Positions 56,740 through 64,000 of a DNA stretch of 64,000 bases are shown here, piece after piece. The DNA is from Bacillus_BD sp050389805 (GTDB taxonomy: Bacteria > Bacillota > Bacilli > Bacillales > Cytobacillaceae), in the NCBI RefSeq assembly GCF_050389805.1, contig NZ_CP130945.1, forward strand, positions 3,782,001 to 3,846,000. The letters run 5' to 3'. The notes under the pieces were generated by a model that was not told where the DNA came from, did no database searches, and saw nothing but the letters and a program-made list of their open reading frames with translations. The position numbers and the translations under genes were made by a program. Every line of letters starts with the position of its first letter. Position 1 is the first letter of the stretch.

Positions 56740-57558
56740 CTATTTCAGATAATTTTTTTGAACCATGCTATGAATGATATTTGCTGTTTCCTCTACCGCT
56801 TTATTGGTGACATCAATAACAGGACACCCAATTCGATCAATGACTTTCTCAAAATAAGAAAGTTCTTCCTTAATTCTCTCTATTTTCGCGTAGTTTGCAG
56901 AATCACTTAAGCCTAAAGAGCGTAAACGTTCGGTTCTAATTCCGATTAATGTTTCTGGACTTATTTTTAAACCAATGCATCTTTTAGGATCAATGGAAAA
57001 AAGCTCCTCAGGTGGATCAACCTCTGGAACAATCGGAACATTGGCTACCTTGACCCTTCTATGTGCTAAATATTGGGAAAGAGGTGTTTTTGATGTTCTT
57101 GAAACACCAATTAAAACAAGATCCGCTTTTAGTACTCCACGTGGATCTCGACCATCATCATATTTAACGGCAAATTCAATGGCCTCAACTTTTTTAAAAT
57201 AATCTTCATCTAATTTATGCATAATACCAGGCTCATATAATGGCTGTTTTCCCGATACCGTTTGAATATGATTAATCAACGGTCCAATTACATCATAAGC
57301 AATGATTTGTTCCCTCTTTGCAGCTTCTTTTAAATATTCTCGTATTTCCGGTCTTACGAGTGTATAAACAATCATTCCTTGATCTCGTTTCGTTAAGTAA
57401 ATAACCTCATCAACATTTGATATCTCTTCAACAAACGGAAACCGTTTGATCATAAAATGATCTGTTTGATTAAATTGGCTAATAGCCGCCTTCGTGACGA
57501 GTTCTGCCGTTTCTCCTAACGAGTCAGAAACAACATAGATGATCGGCAATTTGCTCAT
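56740..57558 (-). CDS. yqfL: Pyruvate, phosphate dikinase regulatory protein (YqfL)
   Basis: A 272-residue bifunctional Ser/Thr kinase/pyrophosphorylase family protein (DUF299), with the P-loop-like GVSRTSKTPLS near 145-155. Relatives switch PPDK off and on; in B. subtilis YqfL acts with CcpN to control gluconeogenic gapB and pckA. The frame opens with TTG 57582; ATG 57558 has AAAGGGG at 11 nt. Follows ccpN in one operon. Confidence 0.9.
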   Translation of the reverse strand: MSKLPIIYVVSDSLGETAELVTKAAISQFNQTDHFMIKRFPFVEEISNVDEVIYLTKRDQGMIVYTLVRPEIREYLKEAAKREQIIAYDVIGPLINHIQTVSGKQPLYEPGIMHKLDEDYFKKVEAIEFAVKYDDGRDPRGVLKADLVLIGVSRTSKTPLSQYLAHRRVKVANVPIVPEVDPPEELFSIDPKRCIGLKISPETLIGIRTERLRSLGLSDSANYAKIERIKEELSYFEKVIDRIGCPVIDVTNKAVEETANIIHSMVQKNYLK

Positions 57559-57594
57559 CCATTCAACATCCCCTTTACACAACTACAACTACCA

Positions 57595-58239
57595 TTATTT
57601 ATCTTCTGATAATGTAACCAATGCTCTCGTTATATTTGTCTTCGTGATTCGACCAATTACCTCATAACCACCCTGCGTCGACTCAGACTCTTTCACAACT
57701 GGGATGGAATCGATTTGTTTTTCAATTAACTTTTTTGCAATATCCACTAACAAATCATTTTTGAAGCAAAAAGTAATATTCGGCATCCTTGTCATAATGA
57801 TATTTACTGGTAATGTAGTCAATTCTTGTTTCCCTATACTTGCTCTTAATAAATCTTTTCTAGATAATACCCCAACCAGTAGAGATTGGCTATCGACTAC
57901 AAAAAGTGTACCTACATCCTCTAAAAACATTGTAACAATGGCATCATACACAGAAACATTTTCATTCACCACAACGGGAATGGATTGATAATCTTTAACA
58001 TATAATTTTTGCAAATTATCTGTAAGGAGTTGAACACCCGTTTTTCCTGTATAAAAATAACCTACTCGCGGTCTAGCATCTAAAAATCCTGCCATTGTTA
58101 AAATAGCTAAATCCGGTCTAAGGGTTGCTCTTGTTAAATTGAGTCGATCTGCAATATGTTCACCTGTTATTGGCCCATTTTCTTTTACAATTTCTAATAT
58201 TTGTTCTTGCCGCTTATTCAGTTCTATTGTTAACACCAC
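57595..58239 (-). CDS. ccpN: Catabolite repressor CcpN (HTH and tandem CBS domains)
   Basis: A 214-residue repressor. An HTH of DeoR-like form (ILEIVKENGPITGEHIADRLNLTRATLRPDL, split over residues 14-44) precedes two CBS domains (about 80-135 and 145-205), which sense nucleotides. CcpN represses gapB and pckA on glucose. GTG 58239 is preceded by AGGTG but with short spacing, so the exact start is uncertain. Conserved pair with yqfL. Confidence 0.9.
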   Translation of the reverse strand: MVLTIELNKRQEQILEIVKENGPITGEHIADRLNLTRATLRPDLAILTMAGFLDARPRVGYFYTGKTGVQLLTDNLQKLYVKDYQSIPVVVNENVSVYDAIVTMFLEDVGTLFVVDSQSLLVGVLSRKDLLRASIGKQELTTLPVNIIMTRMPNITFCFKNDLLVDIAKKLIEKQIDSIPVVKESESTQGGYEVIGRITKTNITRALVTLSEDK

Positions 58240-58364
58240 CTATCATGCCCAATTAAAGATTCAATAATGTTATACTATTACATAAATTATTATATACTAT
58301 TTTCCAGAAATGAAAAGATTAACTAGCATAATTTCATATTAGAACGCGTATGGGCATGCATTTC

Positions 58365-58391
58365 GGGCTGATCTACAGGTAGATACAGCCC
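58365..58391. other. Hairpin without U tract between glyS and ccpN
   Basis: GGGCTG-ATCTAC / GTAGAT-CAGCCC with one bulge and a 2-nt gap. No T run follows on either strand within 10 bp, so it does not look like a standard intrinsic terminator. Confidence 0.5.
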
Positions 58392-58411
58392 TACATGAAA
58401 AAAATGGGGTA

Positions 58412-60487
58412 TTATGATTTTGTAATGATATCATTTACATTGGCAAACTTTTTAATCAGCTCTGCTATTAATAACATAAGATTAAGTCGATTTTGCTTTA
58501 CTTTTTCATCGTCAACCATGATCATGGTATGATCAAAATATTGATTAATCTCTAGCTTCATTGATACGAGTAACTCATAATAGGTTTCTTCTGAAACCGG
58601 ATGACTTAATTGCTGTTTCACGGATCCATATCTTTCATATAACCGTTGCTCATGGTCGTTCTCAAATAAGGATTCGTTAATTTCTCCTTGTGCTACTGCT
58701 TTACTCGCAATATTTAGGACACGGCTTAGAGCTTCGATATTTTCTTTGAAATCTGCTTCATCTTTCTTCGCTTCTAAAACTTCAGCACGGTTGAATAAAC
58801 CGTGAATATCTCCCAGATCATCTCCTAAAACAGCATCAATTAAATCATAGCGAATCGATTTTTCTTGTAATAAATGTTTTAAACGTAACTTGAAGAAGCC
58901 CACAAGCTCTTTTGTTACATGCTCAACACTTTGTTTAAGCTTGCCTTCTGCTTGCAATAACGATATCGATTCATGAATTAAATCCTCAAAATAAATATTC
59001 CAATCTTTGTGTAAAAGAATTTGTACAATTCCCGTTGCCTGACGTCTTAATGCATATGGATCCTGTGAACCACTTGGAATCATATCAATAGCGAAAAAGG
59101 ATGCGATTGTATCCATCTTTTCAGCAACCGCGAGAATTGCCCCTACCTCGGATGTAGGTGTTTGATCTTCCGCATTCCTTGGCATATAGTGTTCATTAAT
59201 CGCAACGGCTACAGCTTCACTTTCACCCTTTTGACGAGCATATTTTTCACCCATAAATCCCTGTAATTCTGGAAATTCATAGACCATATTCGTCACTAAG
59301 TCAAATTTACAGATTTGAGCTGCACGATCTGCTGCTTGTTTGTCATCATTAGAAAATGACAATTTTTCAGTCAGGATATTGGTTAAGTTACGCACTCTTT
59401 CTACTTTTTGGGCTAATGTCCCGATCTCCTCATGATAGACAATGCTTTGCAACTTATTTAAGAAATGGTCAATCTCCAGTTTTTGGTCTTCACGGTAAAA
59501 GAAATCCGCATCAGATAGTCTGGCTCTTAATACTTTCTCGTTTCCTTTGGCTACATTTTCTAAGTAATCAGATCCGCCATTTCGGACGGTTACAAAATGA
59601 GGAAGTAACTTACCATCCTTCGATTTAACAGGGAAATATCGTTGATGTTCCTTCATGGAAGTAATTAAAACCTCTTCAGGAAGCTCCAAGAATTCCTCTT
59701 CAAATCCACCATATAGAGCAGTAGGATATTCAACTAAATTGTTTACCTCTTCCAGTAGGTCTTCATCTACAGGAATTGTCCAATTATTTTGTTCCTCTAA
59801 TTGTTTTAATTGATCAAGAATCATAGTTTTCCGTTTTGTCGGATCGGCAATCACATATTGCTTTATTAGTAACTCTTCATAATCTCCTGGGTTTGTAATT
59901 TGAAATTTTCCGCCTAGAAAACGATGACCTAAACTATCATTTGATGTGTGAACATCCGTGATTGAAAACGGAATAATCTCTTGACCATAGAGAGCGGTGA
60001 TCCATTTAATGGGTCTAATATATCTCATATCATAGTTCGCCCACCGCATATTTTTTGGAAAATGAATGCTTGTCACAATATCCCTTAGTTCTGGAAGCAA
60101 ATCAACTGTTTTCTTTCCTTGAATAAATTTATTCACATGGGCATACTCTACCCCATTGATTTCTTTGAAATAAATATCTTCTACCGTCATGCCTTGTCCA
60201 CGAGTAAAACCCATCGCTGCTTTTGTCCATTCTCCGTTTTCATTTAAGGCAATTTTTCGTGCAGGTCCTTTTGCCTCTTCGTGTACGTCTTCTTGAGTAT
60301 GTGCTACATCAGATACAAGTACAGCTAAACGGCGAGGGGTTGAGTATGCTTGAACGTCATGATAGGAAATTTTCTTGGATTGTAACCAATCCTTGATTTT
60401 GTCCGAAAGCTGATTCATGGAGTCTGTGACAAATCGCGCCGGTAGCTCTTCTAAGCCGATTTCAAGTAAAATATCTTTTGCTGCCAT
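58412..60487 (-). CDS. glyS: Glycine-tRNA ligase beta subunit
   Basis: GlyS, 691 residues, the tRNA-binding subunit of the bacterial alpha2-beta2 type enzyme. Typical N-terminus (KDILLEIGLEELPARFV), the PKNMRW and EYPTALYGGF segments, an HD-like region (QICKFDLVTNMVYEFPELQG) and the C-terminal anticodon-binding domain. Its ATG overlaps the glyQ stop (TAATG), so translation is coupled. Controlled by the glycine T-box upstream of glyQ. Confidence 0.97.
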   Translation of the reverse strand: MAAKDILLEIGLEELPARFVTDSMNQLSDKIKDWLQSKKISYHDVQAYSTPRRLAVLVSDVAHTQEDVHEEAKGPARKIALNENGEWTKAAMGFTRGQGMTVEDIYFKEINGVEYAHVNKFIQGKKTVDLLPELRDIVTSIHFPKNMRWANYDMRYIRPIKWITALYGQEIIPFSITDVHTSNDSLGHRFLGGKFQITNPGDYEELLIKQYVIADPTKRKTMILDQLKQLEEQNNWTIPVDEDLLEEVNNLVEYPTALYGGFEEEFLELPEEVLITSMKEHQRYFPVKSKDGKLLPHFVTVRNGGSDYLENVAKGNEKVLRARLSDADFFYREDQKLEIDHFLNKLQSIVYHEEIGTLAQKVERVRNLTNILTEKLSFSNDDKQAADRAAQICKFDLVTNMVYEFPELQGFMGEKYARQKGESEAVAVAINEHYMPRNAEDQTPTSEVGAILAVAEKMDTIASFFAIDMIPSGSQDPYALRRQATGIVQILLHKDWNIYFEDLIHESISLLQAEGKLKQSVEHVTKELVGFFKLRLKHLLQEKSIRYDLIDAVLGDDLGDIHGLFNRAEVLEAKKDEADFKENIEALSRVLNIASKAVAQGEINESLFENDHEQRLYERYGSVKQQLSHPVSEETYYELLVSMKLEINQYFDHTMIMVDDEKVKQNRLNLMLLIAELIKKFANVNDIITKS

Positions 60488-61371
60488 TAGTTATTTTCCT
60501 CCTTTGCTTTTAAAATTGGGAATCCAAGTTTTTCACGTTCTTCATAAAAGGTTTTGGCAACTTTTCGAGCTAAGTTTCGGACACGTGCTAAGTATCCTGT
60601 TCTTTCTGTAACCGATATCGCTCCTCTAGCATCAAGTAGGTTAAAGGTATGAGAGCATTTCAACACATAATCATAAGCTGGATGTACAAGACCTTCATCC
60701 ATTTGTCGGTGTGCTTCTTTTTCATACGTATTAAATAATTGGAACAGCATGTCAACATCAGATGTTTCAAACGTGTATTTAGAATGCTCATATTCAGGTT
60801 GAAGGAAAATATCACGTACGGTAAAACCCTCAGTCCATTCAAGATCAAACACATTTTCTTTATCTTGAATATACGAAGCTAATCTTTCAATCCCGTATGT
60901 AATTTCAACTGAAACGGGTTTACATTCAAGTCCACCTACTTGTTGGAAATAGGTAAATTGAGTAATTTCCATTCCATCTAACCATACTTCCCATCCAAGT
61001 CCTGCACAGCCTAGTGACGGGTTTTCCCAGTTATCCTCAACAAAGCGAATGTCATGCTTAAGTGGATCAATTCCGAGCGCCTTTAAGGAATCTAGATAGA
61101 GGTCCTGAATATTATCAGGAGAAGGCTTCATAATCACTTGAAATTGATGATGCTGATAAAGTCTGTTTGGATTTTCACCGTAACGACCATCAGCTGGACG
61201 ACGAGATGGTTCCACATACGCAACATTCCATGGTTCAGGTCCGATCGCCCTTAAGAACGTATAAGGACTCATTGTGCCTGCCCCTTTTTCTGTATCGTAT
61301 GCCTGCATTAAAATACATCCTTGCTGGGACCAGTGCTTTTGCAACGTTAATATCATATTTTGAATATTCAC
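60487..61371 (-). CDS. glyQ: Glycine-tRNA ligase alpha subunit
   Basis: GlyQ, 294 residues, the catalytic class II subunit that makes glycyl-adenylate. Motifs: MQAYDTEKGAGTMSP, YVEPSRRPADGRYGENPNRL, GWEVWLDGMEITQFTYFQQ and the Gly-site FNLLDARGAISVTER. Start GTG 61371 with GAGGTG 5 nt upstream. First gene after the T-box. Confidence 0.97.
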   Translation of the reverse strand: MNIQNMILTLQKHWSQQGCILMQAYDTEKGAGTMSPYTFLRAIGPEPWNVAYVEPSRRPADGRYGENPNRLYQHHQFQVIMKPSPDNIQDLYLDSLKALGIDPLKHDIRFVEDNWENPSLGCAGLGWEVWLDGMEITQFTYFQQVGGLECKPVSVEITYGIERLASYIQDKENVFDLEWTEGFTVRDIFLQPEYEHSKYTFETSDVDMLFQLFNTYEKEAHRQMDEGLVHPAYDYVLKCSHTFNLLDARGAISVTERTGYLARVRNLARKVAKTFYEEREKLGFPILKAKEENN

Positions 61372-61404
61372 TACGACACCTCTTTTTTAATTTTCTTTCT
61401 CAAA

Positions 61405-61650
61405 ATAAAAAACTCTCATCTCTATGCTTTAACAGCATAGGGACGAGAGTTTACCCGCGGTTCCACCCTATTTGCTTAACCCTAAAGTAAGGTAAGCCAC
61501 TTTTCTTGTGTCTAATACGACACAAAATATGCTCCAGAACGCCCTTCCTTAACACCCTATATCCGGCTCTCACCATCCCGGAATCGCTTCAAATAGAGGA
61601 GGTTAAGTACTCCTTTCCTTCACAGCACAAAATTTTATCTACTTAAAAAG
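61405..61650 (-). promoter_or_regulatory. Glycine T-box riboswitch of glyQS
   Basis: The leader has the T-box signature GGGTGGAACCGCGGG (61454-61468 on the plus strand, reversed), a long stem I with AG-bulge-like GATGGTGAGAGCC, and a specifier triplet GGC (61543-61541) before GTTCTGGAGC, coding Gly. An 18-bp imperfect terminator hairpin (about 61408-61455) ends in a T run just before glyQ. Uncharged tRNA-Gly would stabilise the antiterminator and allow expression. Confidence 0.93.
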
Positions 61651-61651
61651 A

Positions 61652-61680
61652 ATAATAACGAAATCCAATTCTCTTGTCAA
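61652..61680 (-). promoter_or_regulatory. SigA promoter of the glyQS T-box operon
   Basis: TTGACA (61680-61675) and TATTAT (61657-61652) with an exact 17-bp spacer, immediately before the T-box leader. Confidence 0.85.
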
Positions 61681-61684
61681 TGTC

Positions 61685-62428
61685 TTACATCAACGAACCT
61701 AATTGATCTAAAAACTTCTTTGATTTTAAATATAAACCTGAGTATTCCTCATAATAGCTATCAATGACTCTTTTTAACTCTGCTTTTGTTTCATCCTTAA
61801 CAGAAATGCTCCCCAAACGATCTAGATCAATATAATAAAAGATTCGTAGAAGCTTAACTGTTGCTCGGGATATTTTTAGGTGGTAGGGATCGATATGTAC
61901 ACAACGATGACAAAGGATTCCTCCTTCTCTAATAGAAAAAACAAAGGTCCCTTCCCTACCTCCACATGAAGCACATTGATTTAATTCTGGGTGTAGACCA
62001 AGTACATTTAACATTTTGATTTCATAGATATTCTTAATAATATCAGGGTCATACCCTTCATCTAAATACGTTAAGGATTGCAGCAATAATTGAAATAAAA
62101 AAGGGTTACTTTTCTTTTCCTCAATGCTCCTATCTGTTAATTCCAGTAAAAGAGCAGCGTATGCCGTTAAGAAAATATCCTCTTTTATCGATCGAAAAGA
62201 GGATATAATCTCTCCCTGTTGAATACTTCCCATACCACTGCCTTTTTGTATTAAAAAGATTCCATAAGTAAAGGGCTGGGTGATGGCTGCCAAACGGCTT
62301 TTTGGCTTTTTTGCGCCGCTTGCCATCACACCATATTTACCCCATTCACGAGTAAATAAAGAAACAATTTTATTTGTTTCACCATAATCTGTTGTTCGAA
62401 GGATAATCCCTTCGCATTTTTGTAGCAT
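61685..62428 (-). CDS. recO: DNA repair protein RecO
   Basis: RecO, 247 residues, loads RecA with RecF and RecR and anneals single strands. N-terminal OB fold (about 1-80), helical domain, and a four-cysteine zinc motif (CASCGG near 150-155; CHRC near 170-173). Ends near the glyQS promoter. No strong ribosome site before ATG 62428. Confidence 0.94.
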   Translation of the reverse strand: MLQKCEGIILRTTDYGETNKIVSLFTREWGKYGVMASGAKKPKSRLAAITQPFTYGIFLIQKGSGMGSIQQGEIISSFRSIKEDIFLTAYAALLLELTDRSIEEKKSNPFLFQLLLQSLTYLDEGYDPDIIKNIYEIKMLNVLGLHPELNQCASCGGREGTFVFSIREGGILCHRCVHIDPYHLKISRATVKLLRIFYYIDLDRLGSISVKDETKAELKRVIDSYYEEYSGLYLKSKKFLDQLGSLM

Positions 62429-62457
62429 TCCTACACCATCCCTAAAATAGAGACAGA

Positions 62458-62601
62458 CTACATAATAGGAAAATCTACTTCGTCTAGCTCATCGTCCTTT
62501 CCCTCGGGTGTTCCTGAATTCTCCTTTTCTAATTCTTTGAAAAGAAGATATGTGTCAATATTACCTGTTTGCGAAAAAACTTTCCAAGTAAAATCTAACA
62601 T
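62458..62601 (-). CDS. yqzL: YqzL family small protein
   Basis: A 47-residue protein beginning MLDFTWKVFSQTGNIDTYLL, the YqzL family hallmark, with a very acidic C-terminal half. A GAGAGGTGGG site precedes ATG 62601. It lies between era and recO in Bacillus genomes. Function unknown. Confidence 0.87.
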   Translation of the reverse strand: MLDFTWKVFSQTGNIDTYLLFKELEKENSGTPEGKDDELDEVDFPIM

Positions 62602-62753
62602 TTGAAACCCACCTCTCATTTGTTGGACTAGCTATTGAATTTTTCCTTAACTTTATCGTTGCCTGTCACTCAATAAATCATGAGGAGTAATTTTTGCTAA
62701 TAAGAAGTTATGCATATTTGTCACTTTACGTTAATAATGTAAATAGGGTCAGA

Positions 62754-63680
62754 TCAATATTCATCCTCACGGAATCCGTAATCACGAAGTTGAGTTGCCT
62801 TATTTCGCCAGTCTTTTTGAACTTTTACCCATAACTCTAAATACACTTTAGATCCTAAAAGATTCTCTATATCGATTCGTGCCCGTTTTCCAATTTCCTT
62901 TAACATTTTCCCTTGCTTACCAATGACGATTCCTTTTTGTGAATCACGCTCCACAATAATGGTAGCCATCACATGAATCAGATCCTTATTTTCATCTTCA
63001 CGCTTCATTTGTTCCATAACAACTGCGATCGAATGCGGGATTTCTTCCCTAGTCAAATGGAGAACCTTTTCACGTATTAATTCAGTAACAATGAATCTTT
63101 CAGGGTGATCCGTAACTTGGTCTGCTGGATAATATTGTGGACCTTCTGGAAGATATTCCTTTATCTGATCTAAGAGTCGATCAACATTATTTCCTTGTAA
63201 GGCTGAAATTGGAATAATCTCAGTGAATTCAAATTTCTGTTGGTATGAGTCAATCATTGTGATTAATTGATCTGGATGTACTTTGTCTATTTTATTAATA
63301 ATTAAAAAGACTGGTGTTTTAATGTTTTGGAACTTTTCAATGATAAATTCCTCACCACGTCCATACCCTTCTTCGGCATTGACCATGAATAATATTAAAT
63401 CGACTTCTTTTAGCGTATTTTGTGCGACATTCATCATAAAGTCGCCAAGTTTATTTTTTGGTTTATGGATTCCTGGGGTGTCAATGAAAATGAATTGTGT
63501 ATCATTGGTCGTTAAAACCCCTTGGACTTTATTTCTTGTCGTCTGTGGTTTATCACTCATAATAGCAATTTTCTGTCCAATGACCCTGTTAAGAAATGTG
63601 GATTTACCAACATTAGGTCTTCCAATGATTGAGATAAAACCTGATTTATAAGTTGATTTTTGTGTTTGTTCGTTATTCAT
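62754..63680 (-). CDS. era: GTPase Era
   Basis: Era, 308 residues, an essential GTPase in 30S subunit assembly that binds the 3' end of 16S rRNA. G1 GRPNVGKS at 20-27, G3 DTPG at 67-70, G4 NKID at 129-132, SAL near 158, and a C-terminal KH domain with GKQGKMLKEIGKRAR near 255-270. Starts 8 bp inside cdd. The C-terminus EDEY is reached 2.7 kb before the next minus genes yqzL and recO, the normal order. Confidence 0.96.
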   Translation of the reverse strand: MNNEQTQKSTYKSGFISIIGRPNVGKSTFLNRVIGQKIAIMSDKPQTTRNKVQGVLTTNDTQFIFIDTPGIHKPKNKLGDFMMNVAQNTLKEVDLILFMVNAEEGYGRGEEFIIEKFQNIKTPVFLIINKIDKVHPDQLITMIDSYQQKFEFTEIIPISALQGNNVDRLLDQIKEYLPEGPQYYPADQVTDHPERFIVTELIREKVLHLTREEIPHSIAVVMEQMKREDENKDLIHVMATIIVERDSQKGIVIGKQGKMLKEIGKRARIDIENLLGSKVYLELWVKVQKDWRNKATQLRDYGFREDEY

Positions 63681-64000
63681 TTAAATCCTCCGCTGAAAAT
63701 GCTCCTGGTAGTAATTCTTCTACTGTTAGTTGATTTCTTTCGCCTTGTAGGTTTGTAAGAATGATTTTCATATCTTTAGGGCATAGTTCGCTGATTACTT
63801 GCCTGCATGCACCACATGGCGGCACAGGACGATTCGAATCTGCTACAACCACTAACATTGAAAATTCTCTATCACCTTCTGAATAAGCTTTAAAAAGTGC
63901 CGTTCGTTCAGCACAATTACACATACTATAAGCAGCGTTTTCAATATTACAACCATGATAGACTTTTCCCGCATTTGTTAAAAGCGCTGCACCTACAGGG
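63673..64000 (-). CDS. cdd: Cytidine deaminase (N-terminal part beyond window)
   Basis: The frame stays open to the window edge and encodes the C-terminal 108 residues of a homotetrameric cytidine deaminase, which turns cytidine and deoxycytidine to uridine forms. Zinc and catalytic motifs are present: NCAERTA (Cys, Glu) and PPCGACRQV (two Cys). Upstream residues VYHGCNIENAAYSM also fit the family. About the first 25 residues are missing. The stop overlaps the start of era by 8 bp. Confidence 0.93.
   Translation of the reverse strand, partial: PVGAALLTNAGKVYHGCNIENAAYSMCNCAERTALFKAYSEGDREFSMLVVVADSNRPVPPCGACRQVISELCPKDMKIILTNLQGERNQLTVEELLPGAFSAEDLNE

Noticed and set aside
1..64000. CRISPR array, prophage, IS element, tRNA or rRNA genes
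   Set aside because: No regular spacer-repeat array, integrase, transposase, or RNA gene pattern was seen; the repeats present are irregular and dispersed.

Overview
The window is an AT-rich chromosomal segment from an endospore-forming type member of the Bacillaceae (Bacillus in the broad sense). Gene content and order follow the Bacillus subtilis comG-yqg-pst-yqf-sigA-glyQS-era region almost gene for gene, shine-dalgarno sites are strong and purine-rich, TTG and GTG starts are common, and almost every gene ends in a classical intrinsic terminator. The exact genus cannot be fixed from sequence alone. No rRNA, tRNA, CRISPR array, prophage or transposase gene was seen.

Layout. 1-5.4 kb: the comG competence pseudopilus operon (comGA to comGG, then yqzE) on the minus strand, and a divergent helix-turn-helix regulator with a SufR-like cysteine set. 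5.5-15.1 kb: the yqg block (yqgY, a MidA-type methyltransferase, yqgX, yqgW, the M14 peptidase yqgT, yqgQ, the rhomboid protease gluP, a DUF92 protein, yqgN, rpmG). 15.3-21.8 kb: phosphate uptake (pstS-pstC-pstA-pstB and phoU) with a clear PhoP box. 21.8-27.8 kb: class B penicillin-binding protein, an MFS transporter, an Fnr-like regulator, and DUF456 and DUF1189 membrane proteins. 27.8-40.2 kb: an accessory catabolic island. 40.3-53.1 kb: yqfZ-ispG-yqfX-zur-znuBC-yqfT-nfo-cshB-yqfQ-ispH-yqfO-trmK-cccA. 53.2-64.0 kb: the sigA-dnaG macromolecular synthesis genes, yqfL, ccpN, glyS-glyQ under a glycine T-box, recO, yqzL, era and the start-truncated cdd.

The most unusual part is the 27.8-40.2 kb island. 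It is bounded by two closely related GntR/FCD regulators and holds a heme-oxygenase-like diiron protein with all six expected metal ligands, two different 2Fe-2S ferredoxins, an aldehyde dehydrogenase, a creatininase-family amidohydrolase, a GlcG/HbpS protein, a split ChrA-type transporter, two further large membrane transporters, a ProC-like reductase, a 111-residue orphan and a possible 28-residue peptide. Near-palindromic sites centred on GTATAC lie in the four upstream regions inside the island, usually in pairs, and match the form expected for FadR-type GntR operators. I read this as one regulon for an oxygenase-based degradative pathway whose substrate I cannot name.

The second theme is dispersed structured repeats. 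Three families (called A, B and C here) occur many times in intergenic space, often between a stop codon and that gene's terminator. Family A is modular: a short terminal-stem core with interchangeable hairpin arms. Two genes normally found in this neighbourhood of B. subtilis, glcK and sodA, and also yqxD, are missing from their usual places.
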